A DNA stretch of 64,000 nt from contig JALXFE010000539.1 in the NCBI GenBank assembly GCA_027069135.1, positions 34,815 to 98,814 on the forward strand, in the 5' to 3' direction. The translations under genes were made by a program, and so were the position numbers. Below the pieces are notes generated by a model. That model was not told the DNA's origin and did not search any database. It worked only from the letters and a program-made list of their open reading frames with translations. Within the stretch, counting starts at the first letter, position 1; every line of letters starts with the position of its first letter. Below, one piece after another: positions 57,608-64,000 of the stretch. Origin of the DNA: Thermoanaerobaculia bacterium (GTDB lineage: Bacteria; Acidobacteriota; Thermoanaerobaculia; Multivoradales; JAHZIX01).

Positions 57608-60134
57608 GCGTTGGCACAAGGCCCAAGAGCTCTTCGCCGAGTTGTTGGCGGTGGAGGCCGAGGAGCGTCCGCGGTGGCTCTCGGAACGTTGCGGCGACGA
57701 CTCTCCCCTCGAGGCTCTGGTCCTCTCCATGGTGGCCTCGGATGAGGTCTCGGACGGTTTTCTGGAAGAGCCCGTGGCCCGCCTCGGAGATTCGGAGCCT
57801 GCGGTCTCATCCCCTCTTGCGGCGGGCCAGATGTTGGGGGCTTACCGGATCCTCGGGCCCTTGGGCGAAGGGGGGATGAGCACGGTCTACCGGGCACAGC
57901 GGGCCGACGCCGCCTTCGATCTGGAGGTGGTCATCAAGGTCGTGCGGCACGGCCTGGAGACCGAGGAAAATCTTCGCCGCCTACGGATCGAGCGGCAAAT
58001 TCTTGCCGGGTTGGATCATCCGAATATCTCCCGACTCTACGATGGGGGAACCACCGTGGAGAATCTGCCCTACTTCGTCATGGAATACGTCGACGGCGAG
58101 CCCATCGATCGGTTCTGCGACGGCCACCTCCTGACGTTGCGGGAACGGGTCGAGCTCTTCACCAAGGTCTGTCGGGCGGTGCGCTATGCCCATCGGCAGC
58201 TGGTGGTGCATCGGGACTTGAAACCCGCGAATGTATTGGTCACGGCGGATGGGGAACCGAAGCTCCTGGACTTTGGGATCGCCAAGCTATTGCAGGATCC
58301 CGGAGTCGAGGAGCCGGCCCAGACGTCGGTGTTTCTCCGCCGCCTGACCCCGGATTATGCGAGCCCGGAACAGATCCGCGGGGACCTCATGACCACATCC
58401 AGCGACGTCTATTCCCTCGGCGTGATGCTCTATGTCCTCCTGGTCGGTGCCCTCCCCCGGAGGCTCGAGGATCGCACCTGGGGAAGCGTCGAGAGAGCCG
58501 CGCAACGGGAGATCCTTCCGCCGAGCCGGGTGGTTTCAAAGGCCATGCGGGCCGGATCCGGGACTTCCCTGGCCAAGGCCCGCGGCACGCGGCCAGAGAT
58601 CTGGAAGCGCCAGCTCGAAGGAGATCTCGAGGCCATCGTGCTGCGAGCTCTGGAGCCGGCGCCTACAGACCGTTACCCGTCGGTCGAAGAGCTTTCGAGG
58701 GATTTAGACGCCTACCTTCGGGGTTTTCCCATCGATGCCCGAGTCCCTACGGCCTTCTACCGGCTCCGAAAATTCGTCGGGCGAAACCGGAGCGGGGTCC
58801 TGGCCGCCACGGCGGTGATCCTACTCGTTTCAACGACCCTGGGCAGCTTCGTGGCCCACGCCCGGCAGACGGCCCGGCAACGGGACGAGCTGCAGGCGGT
58901 GATCGACTCCGTCAAGGGGTTGTTGAACGTGGCCGGCGAGGGGGAGAAGCTCACCGCTCGGCAGATCGTCGACCGGAGCGCCGCCATGGTGGAGACGACC
59001 TTAGCCGGCCAGCCGCAGCTCGAGGGAACCTTGCGGCAGACCATGGGCGCCATCTACTTGAGTCTGGGAGTTCCGGAGCAAGCTCTCGAGCAGCTGAGCC
59101 AGGCCTACGCTCTCGAGCGCTCGATCCACGGTGCCGAGAGTCTTGAGGCGGCGACCAGTCAGAGCCTTCTGAGCCTCGCCGCGGCCCAAGAAAACGACCT
59201 CGAAACGGCGGCGGAGGCCGCGAGGCATTCCCTCGACACCGCCCGTCGCCAGATCGGTCCACAGTCCCCGCAGCTGGTGAGCTTCTTGAACAACATGGTC
59301 ACGGTACTTTGTTTCACGGGGGATTATTCAGCGGCCGATCCCTACGCCGAGACCGCTGTGCAGTTGGCCCGGAATCTACCGGAGGACCGACTCGACAAAG
59401 CGAAAGCTATTTCCAATCGAGCCTATTTGACAGCCGAGGACGGCCGACCGGAGGATGCCATCGGCATGTATCGCCAGGTGCTGGAGCTCCACCGCCGCTA
59501 TCGTGGAGAAGAGCATCCGGAAGTTTTGGGCGTGATGAACAACCTCTCACTCCTGCTGGGAGACCTGGGGCGTCCGGAGGAAAAAGAAGCCGTGCTGCGG
59601 GAGACCTTAGAGCTCCAGGGTAGGCTTCTCGGGGTCAGGAATCCCGAGCGGATTCGAACCCTCAACAACCTCGCCGGGGCCCTGCTAAATCAGGGGGACC
59701 TGGCGGGGGCGGAGGCGATCCAAGAGGAGGCGGTGACCCTGGCCCAGGAAGTCTTGCCGCCGGGCCACTTCGCTTCCCTCCTGGCCGAGACACGGCTTTC
59801 GGAGATCCAGCTTCAGATGGGGAAGAGCCTGCCAGCGATCCGTAGGCTCGAAGAAGGGTTGCAGGTCTGGCGGCCGTCTCTCGCGGGTTCCTGGTTTGTC
59901 GGCTATGCGGAAAGCGTCCTGGGTTCGGCGCTGGTTCAAGGGGGGCGGCAGAGCGAAGGGGAGGCTTTGCTGTTAAAGGGGTACCGAATCCTTCGAGACC
60001 TTCGGGGAGAAGATTTCCGCCGCACCCAACAAGCTGCCCGTCGACTTGAGGAGCTCTATCGCTCCCAGGGTCGATTGCCGGAGCTTCGAGGAAGCCTGGA
60101 GGAAGAAAATTTCACAAATTCAGGATCTCCTTGA
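57597..60134 (+). CDS. Transmembrane Ser/Thr protein kinase with C-terminal TPR array (cassette 2)
   Basis: This 845-residue kinase is a paralogue of the one at 51364. It has an N-terminal helical segment (MSSERWHKAQELFAELL), then a kinase domain with GPLGEGGMS, VVIKV, catalytic HRDLKPAN near 204 and DFG near 225. A membrane helix lies at ~400-420. The C-terminal ~400 residues form TPRs (for example SLGVPEQALEQLSQAYALER and GDLAGAEAIQEEAV). The catalytic residues are intact. It overlaps the sigma gene by 11 bases. Two small secreted proteins follow within 360 bases, repeating the arrangement of cassette 1 without the thioredoxin-like gene. The TPR half probably faces the periplasm, where the small secreted proteins also end up. 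Confidence 0.92.
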   Translation: MSSERWHKAQELFAELLAVEAEERPRWLSERCGDDSPLEALVLSMVASDEVSDGFLEEPVARLGDSEPAVSSPLAAGQMLGAYRILGPLGEGGMSTVYRAQRADAAFDLEVVIKVVRHGLETEENLRRLRIERQILAGLDHPNISRLYDGGTTVENLPYFVMEYVDGEPIDRFCDGHLLTLRERVELFTKVCRAVRYAHRQLVVHRDLKPANVLVTADGEPKLLDFGIAKLLQDPGVEEPAQTSVFLRRLTPDYASPEQIRGDLMTTSSDVYSLGVMLYVLLVGALPRRLEDRTWGSVERAAQREILPPSRVVSKAMRAGSGTSLAKARGTRPEIWKRQLEGDLEAIVLRALEPAPTDRYPSVEELSRDLDAYLRGFPIDARVPTAFYRLRKFVGRNRSGVLAATAVILLVSTTLGSFVAHARQTARQRDELQAVIDSVKGLLNVAGEGEKLTARQIVDRSAAMVETTLAGQPQLEGTLRQTMGAIYLSLGVPEQALEQLSQAYALERSIHGAESLEAATSQSLLSLAAAQENDLETAAEAARHSLDTARRQIGPQSPQLVSFLNNMVTVLCFTGDYSAADPYAETAVQLARNLPEDRLDKAKAISNRAYLTAEDGRPEDAIGMYRQVLELHRRYRGEEHPEVLGVMNNLSLLLGDLGRPEEKEAVLRETLELQGRLLGVRNPERIRTLNNLAGALLNQGDLAGAEAIQEEAVTLAQEVLPPGHFASLLAETRLSEIQLQMGKSLPAIRRLEEGLQVWRPSLAGSWFVGYAESVLGSALVQGGRQSEGEALLLKGYRILRDLRGEDFRRTQQAARRLEELYRSQGRLPELRGSLEEENFTNSGSP

Positions 60135-60209
60135 TGAGATTTCCTCTCCCCTTGCGCGGTATCTGAGTAGAGGGCCCCTCTGGTTGAATCGTCTGAAAGG
60201 AGCATACGC

Positions 60210-60482
60210 ATGAAGCAGCAGCTCTCGCCTCGAAGAATCGTTCTCCTAGGATTGGCCGTCGCCCTCTTGGTGGCGGCGACCCTCGGTAGCCATGCCCGAC
60301 CCCTGGTGGTAGGGCGCTGGATTCAGAGCCCGGTAAACGATTGCGGGTCAGGCCTGATCTGCGTCAAATGGGACGACACTTTTGGACTTCCAGCGGGAGA
60401 ACAATGTTGTATTCCCAGCGCCAACCTCTTAGACGACAACCCTAGTGCCTGCGTCGTGGGGCTTCGACACGATCTTCATTAG
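60210..60482 (+). CDS. Small secreted cysteine protein, CCIP family, copy 2
   Basis: A 90-residue protein with a signal peptide (basic MKQQLSPRR, hydrophobic ~10-26, cleavage near SHA/RP) and a ~60-residue mature part. It carries CGSGLIC, then a Trp, then QCCIP and a final Cys in SAC, the same five-cysteine order and spacing class as the protein at 55080. Apart from the cysteine framework and Gly/Trp/Ile-Pro positions the two differ widely, which suggests selection on a disulfide-bonded or metal-binding fold. The ATG has AAGGAG 7 bases upstream. It follows the kinase gene by 75 bases and precedes another small secreted protein by 9 bases, so these are likely one transcript. Confidence 0.72.
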   Translation: MKQQLSPRRIVLLGLAVALLVAATLGSHARPLVVGRWIQSPVNDCGSGLICVKWDDTFGLPAGEQCCIPSANLLDDNPSACVVGLRHDLH

Positions 60483-60491
60483 AGAGGAAAA

Positions 60492-60821
60492 ATGAGTATG
60501 AAACGGATGATTTGTTGTGCAGCGCTTCTGACCTTCGCTCTTGGACTGGGCCTGGTGGCCGAACCCGCGAGTGCCCTGCCGATCGAATGCTCCATCCAAT
60601 GCCAGCAGCCGTATACACCGGACTATGTTGTCTGCACCAGCTACGGCTGGTCCCGGCCCCTCGTGATCACCTGCGGTGAGTACCGCAACGGGGACTGGTT
60701 TCTGACCGGAAGCGGCCTGGAACTGGGATTTGCCGAGTTCCTGGCAGTATCCAGGCCGGAGGCTTCTTCCACGGCGGCCTCTCAGACTCCTTCCCCAGCC
60801 GAAGATTTGACTTCCGACTGA
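60492..60821 (+). CDS. Small secreted protein with cysteine-rich N-terminal half
   Basis: A 109-residue protein with a signal peptide (hydrophobic ~6-24, cleavage near ASA/LP at ~29). The mature region has four Cys (IECSIQC, then VC and TC) and many aromatic residues. An acidic, Ser/Pro/Thr-rich tail from about residue 88 looks unfolded. ATG 60492 has AGAGAGGAAAA before it; a second ATG two codons later is also possible. I cannot assign a family, and similarity to the seven-cysteine protein of cassette 1 is limited to size, secretion and position. It is the last gene before a strong intrinsic terminator, so it probably closes the second sigma-kinase operon. Confidence 0.65.
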   Translation: MSMKRMICCAALLTFALGLGLVAEPASALPIECSIQCQQPYTPDYVVCTSYGWSRPLVITCGEYRNGDWFLTGSGLELGFAEFLAVSRPEASSTAASQTPSPAEDLTSD

Positions 60822-60842
60822 TCTCCAGCAGACGACCTCCAG

Positions 60843-60875
60843 GGCTCCCGTGCTCTTAGCGCGGGAGCCTTTTTT
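60843..60875 (+). terminator. Strong intrinsic terminator ending cassette 2
   Basis: GGCTCCCGTGC (60843-60853) pairs over 11 bp, with one G-U pair, with GCGCGGGAGCC (60859-60869) around the loop TCTTA. Six T residues follow (60870-60875). It lies 22 bases after the last small-protein stop codon. Confidence 0.93.
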
Positions 60876-60923
60876 GAACCCTAAGAGCTAGGGGCTCGGC
60901 GGGGGAGGAAGTGCTACCCTCTT

Positions 60924-60970
60924 AGAAAATCGTACCTTTTAGAAAATCCTAGAGAATCCTAGAAAATCCT
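60924..60970 (+). repeat. 10-bp direct repeats upstream of the reductase-ligase gene
   Basis: AGAAAATCCT occurs head-to-tail at 60941-60950, 60951-60960 (one mismatch, AGAGAATCCT) and 60961-60970. A further partial copy AGAAAATC lies at 60924-60931. The adjacent copies are one helical turn apart, and each junction contains CTAG. They lie 47 bases upstream of the GTG start, which suggests a cooperative operator or activator site. Confidence 0.85.
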
Positions 60971-61016
60971 AGTGTCCGGCATCAGGGTCGGTGAGGTCGA
61001 AAAAGGGAGGGTCGGT

Positions 61017-64000
61017 GTGAGCTCCATCGAGGTGTCTTCGAGTGGGCTCGGGATCGCCCGCAAGCTGGGTGGACAGCGGATTTTTCTCACCGGTGCCACC
61101 GGTTTCCTCGGCAAGGTCGTGGTGGAGAAGCTCCTGTGGTCCGTCCCGGAGGTCGGTAAGCTCCTGCTGCTGATTCGGCCTCGCCACGGATGTAGCGCCG
61201 CGGACCGGCTGCGAAAGGAGATTCTCGAAGCTCCGATCCTAGCCCGGCTGCGGGCTCTCCACGGCGACGATTGGAGCACCTGGATCGACACCAAGGTCGA
61301 GGCCGTCTCCGGGGATTTGGCGCAAGATCGGTTCGGCCTGAACCCGGACGCCTACGCTTCTCTTTGCCCATCCGTCGATCGGGTGGTCGGCAGCGCGGCG
61401 ACGGTCACTTTTGACGAGCGCATCGATCGGGCCCTGGCCCTCAACGCCTACGGGGCCGGGCGGACCCTCACCCTGGCGCAGGACGCCGGCAATGCGCCCC
61501 TGCTTCACGTCTCGACGTGTTTCGTCAGCGGTCGGCGAAAGGCCCTCATCCGGGAGAGGGTGGTGGATGCGCAGGGCGTCGACCTCGACGCCGCTCTTAG
61601 GGGGCTCGAGGCGGCCTGCGAGATGCTGGGCGGGCTCGAAGGTGCGCCCCGCCGCCAATGGGTCGAAGCGGGCCGGCAGCAGGCCCGGCACTACGGCTTC
61701 AACGACATCTACACCCTGACCAAAGCCCTCGGTGAACGTCTCTTGGCGCGCCATCGGGGAGCCGTCCCCTTGGCGATCCTGCGCCCGGCCATCGTGGAGA
61801 GTGCGGCCCGGGAGCCCCTTCCGGGTTGGATCGAGGCGGTCCGCGTCTGCGATCCCCTTCTCGTGGCCTATGGCCGTGGTCGGACGGATGAATTTCCCGG
61901 TGCCGCCGATGTGCCCCTCGAGCTCGTGCCCGTGGACCATGTGGCCAACGCCTTGGTGGCGGCTCTGGCCGCCTTGCCGGAGCGCCCCGATCCGGCCCGG
62001 TCGGAACGAGAGATCCCGGTCTACCACGTGGGCTCCCACCGCAACCCGATCACCCTCGGCGAGCTCATGGGCTACGCTCGTCAGGGATTCACCAAGTGTC
62101 CGCTGCGAGACGACGGTGGGGCGCCCATCGAGGTCCGAGGGGCTCGCTTCACCGAGCCGGAGCACTATCGCCGGGCTCTGTCGGCCCGCTACCGACGGGT
62201 GAGGAAGCTCGCTCGGTGGATCCCGTGGCGGCGCACCTCTCGGGCTCGCCGGGCCCTCGGGAGCGCCGAGCGGACCCTCGAGCACCTGATGCATTTGCTG
62301 GACGTCTACCAACCCTACCTGGGTCACGGGGCGAGCTTCGACGACGCTCAGACCCACGACCTCTGGAGGAATCTCTCACCGGAGGACCAGGCCACCTTTC
62401 CCTTCGACATCGCAGCTCTAAACTGGGCCTCCTACATCGCCCACGTCCACGTACCGGGGCTCATTCGGTTCGGTCTGAAGGCCGAGACCGGAGCCCCCGT
62501 CCCAGTGCCGGAGGAAGCCCGGGAGTCCCGTTCCAAGATTCTCCACCGGGCCCAGGCCCACGCGGCTTCGGCACGCACCCTCTTCGAGCTTTTCGCCGCG
62601 ACCGCCGAGGCCTATCCCGACGTGACGGCGTTCCAAACCTTCCGCTCGGGTCGGTGGCTGCGCTACACCTATGGCCAGGCCTTGACCGCCACCGCCAATA
62701 TCGCTCTCCGGCTGAGCCGGCAGTACGGCATCGGTCGCGGCGACCGGGTCGTTCTATGGTCCGGCGGGTGTCCGGAATGGGTCATTACGGCCTTCGCCGT
62801 CCACCGTCTTGGGGGCACCATCGTCCCCTTGGATCCCCAATGGCCGGCGGAAGAGGTCGCCCAAGCGGCGGCCCTGGTGGAGGCCAAGCTGATCTGCGCG
62901 GCGCCGACCTTGGCACCGGGTGCCGAGCGGGCTCTCGGTTGTCCGCGGGTGACCCTCGCGGCCCCCTTCGTGCCCGAGCCGGAGGTGGCCTTGCTGCCCG
63001 GGGCGGAGGCTTCCCTGGCCGTCGGCGATACGCGGGACTTAGCGAGCATCATCTTCACCAGCGGCACCACCGTCGCCCCGAAGGCGGTGCCGCTGACCCA
63101 CGCCAACTACCTGGCCAACGTACGAGACCTGCTGCCCTTGATGGAGCTGACCCGGGAGCGGCTGCTCTCGGTCCTGCCCATTCACCATGTCTTCGAGCAG
63201 ATGGTCGGTCTGCTGGTACCCCTGGCCGGGGGCAGCACCATGAGCTACGTGGCGCAGCTCAAGCCCGCCGAGATCAGCTGGATGATGCAGACCACAAAGC
63301 CGACGGTGCTGGTGGCGGTGCCCCGGCTCCTGGAGCTTCTGCACGGCGGGATTCAGAAGAACGTCGAGGCAGGCGGCGCGATGCTGAAGTTGATCTTCCG
63401 CATCCTCTTCGCCTTGAGCCGGCGTAAGAACGGCGAGACCGGCCACAAGCTCTTCTCCAAAGTCCACCAGCGTTTCGGCGGCTCCCTGCGGCGAATCGCC
63501 AGCGGCGGCTCAGCCCTCGAGCCGAGCCTTGGTCGGCGGTTTCAGCTGATGGGTTTCAAGGTCGGGGAAGGCTATGGCATGACCGAGACCAGCCCGGTGT
63601 TGACGGTCAACGCCTGGGACGAGATCCGTCTCGGCTCTGTGGGCAAGCCCTTGCCCGGGGTCGAGATCGATCTACGGCCGCCGGAGGATGTGGCGGGCGG
63701 GGTCGCCCCGGGAGCGGGCGAAATCTGGGTGCGAGGCGCCAACGTCATGGCCGGCTACTACGAGAACCCGGCGGCGACGAAGCCGGTGATGGTCGACGGC
63801 TGGCTCAACACCGGCGATATCGGCTACTTCGATGACGATGGCTACCTCTATCTGGCGGGGCGCACGAAAGACGTCATCGTCACCAGCGCCGGCAAGAACG
63901 TGTACCCGGAAGAAGTGGAGGTCCGCTACCGGGACCTGCCCGGCGTCGCCGAGCTGGTGGTCCTGGGTCTCCCCGGCAACGGCGGCGCAGAGCGCGTCAC
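61017..64000 (+). CDS. Fatty acyl reductase - AMP-forming acyl ligase fusion, 3' truncated by the window
   Basis: An open frame of 994 codons runs from GTG 61017 off the window edge. The N-terminal ~500 residues are an SDR-type acyl-CoA/ACP reductase (male-sterility/NAD_binding_4 class). It has the NAD(P) loop GATGFLG near 26-32, HVSTCFVSG near 165 and the catalytic pair YTLTK at 232-236, followed by a helical FAR-like C-terminal region. From ~520 onward it is an acyl-AMP ligase: FTSGTT near 680, GYGMTET near 852 and WLNTGDIGYFDDDGYLYLAG near 928. Such enzymes activate fatty acids and reduce acyl thioesters to aldehyde or alcohol, so wax, ether-lipid or alcohol-headed lipid synthesis is likely. 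GGGAGG precedes the start by 6 bases. No carrier or further domain is visible before the cut-off. It is separated from cassette 2 by a terminator. Confidence 0.85.
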   Translation, partial: MSSIEVSSSGLGIARKLGGQRIFLTGATGFLGKVVVEKLLWSVPEVGKLLLLIRPRHGCSAADRLRKEILEAPILARLRALHGDDWSTWIDTKVEAVSGDLAQDRFGLNPDAYASLCPSVDRVVGSAATVTFDERIDRALALNAYGAGRTLTLAQDAGNAPLLHVSTCFVSGRRKALIRERVVDAQGVDLDAALRGLEAACEMLGGLEGAPRRQWVEAGRQQARHYGFNDIYTLTKALGERLLARHRGAVPLAILRPAIVESAAREPLPGWIEAVRVCDPLLVAYGRGRTDEFPGAADVPLELVPVDHVANALVAALAALPERPDPARSEREIPVYHVGSHRNPITLGELMGYARQGFTKCPLRDDGGAPIEVRGARFTEPEHYRRALSARYRRVRKLARWIPWRRTSRARRALGSAERTLEHLMHLLDVYQPYLGHGASFDDAQTHDLWRNLSPEDQATFPFDIAALNWASYIAHVHVPGLIRFGLKAETGAPVPVPEEARESRSKILHRAQAHAASARTLFELFAATAEAYPDVTAFQTFRSGRWLRYTYGQALTATANIALRLSRQYGIGRGDRVVLWSGGCPEWVITAFAVHRLGGTIVPLDPQWPAEEVAQAAALVEAKLICAAPTLAPGAERALGCPRVTLAAPFVPEPEVALLPGAEASLAVGDTRDLASIIFTSGTTVAPKAVPLTHANYLANVRDLLPLMELTRERLLSVLPIHHVFEQMVGLLVPLAGGSTMSYVAQLKPAEISWMMQTTKPTVLVAVPRLLELLHGGIQKNVEAGGAMLKLIFRILFALSRRKNGETGHKLFSKVHQRFGGSLRRIASGGSALEPSLGRRFQLMGFKVGEGYGMTETSPVLTVNAWDEIRLGSVGKPLPGVEIDLRPPEDVAGGVAPGAGEIWVRGANVMAGYYENPAATKPVMVDGWLNTGDIGYFDDDGYLYLAGRTKDVIVTSAGKNVYPEEVEVRYRDLPGVAELVVLGLPGNGGAERV

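Noticed and set aside
60155..60180. AGAGGGCCCCTCT hairpin after the second kinase
   Set aside because: Only five base pairs with a 3-base loop and no T-run; too weak to call.
62096..63427. Long + strand frame of 443 codons inside the reductase-ligase gene
   Set aside because: Its Arg/Gly/Pro/Ser-rich composition is typical of a shifted reading of GC-rich coding DNA; the true frame carries reductase and ligase motifs throughout.

Overview
The window is GC-rich, and every gene that can be supported reads on the + strand. The organism is probably an acidobacterium, possibly Thermoanaerobaculia-like. The evidence is an orphan duplicated FtsX-type permease (ADOP family), two ECF sigma factors of the family that usually sits beside TPR-containing Ser/Thr kinases, those kinases themselves, and a Gram-negative outer-membrane barrel. 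This placement is inference from gene content; other phyla such as Gemmatimonadota or Planctomycetota are not excluded.

Positions 1-41469 hold a giant hybrid NRPS/PKS locus. It opens with the 3' end of an NRPS gene (condensation plus glycine-type adenylation domain, no carrier domain). A 444-base gap follows, with a weak terminator and a promoter candidate. Then come five tightly packed genes, joined by three 4-base ATGA overlaps and one 38-base gap. They are a free-standing condensation protein; an NRPS with C*-A(Ser)-T-E-C-A-T; a lipid-loading PKS with FAAL-ACP-KS-AT-DH-KR-ACP; and two hybrids, C-A-T-KS-AT-KR-T and C-A-T-C-A(Ser)-T-KS-AT-KR-T-C-(A relic)-TE. The FAAL start suggests a lipopeptide. 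Two places where an amino-acid module is followed by a KS-AT-KR extension predict statine-type gamma-amino-beta-hydroxy acid units, as in pepstatin-like protease inhibitors.

Positions 41590-48499 carry a likely export and maturation group: an outer-membrane beta-barrel protein, an ADOP-type permease, and a Sec-exported penicillin-acylase-family Ntn hydrolase that could trim an acylated precursor. Two housekeeping-type genes follow, a membrane-anchored TPR protein and a pyrimidine-nucleoside phosphorylase.

Positions 50787-60821 contain two paralogous cassettes. Each has an ECF sigma factor translationally overlapped with a transmembrane Ser/Thr kinase bearing a C-terminal TPR array, followed by tiny secreted cysteine-rich proteins. 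One small protein from each cassette shares a CGxGxIC...CCIP...C pattern. Between the cassettes lie a decayed RelE/ParE-like toxin on the - strand, an orphan CopG/BrnA-type antitoxin and an orphan ParA ATPase. A strong intrinsic terminator closes the second cassette. Four copies of a 10-base direct repeat then precede a gene, cut by the window edge, that fuses a fatty-acyl reductase domain to an AMP-forming acyl ligase. I saw no tRNA, rRNA, CRISPR array or insertion sequence.
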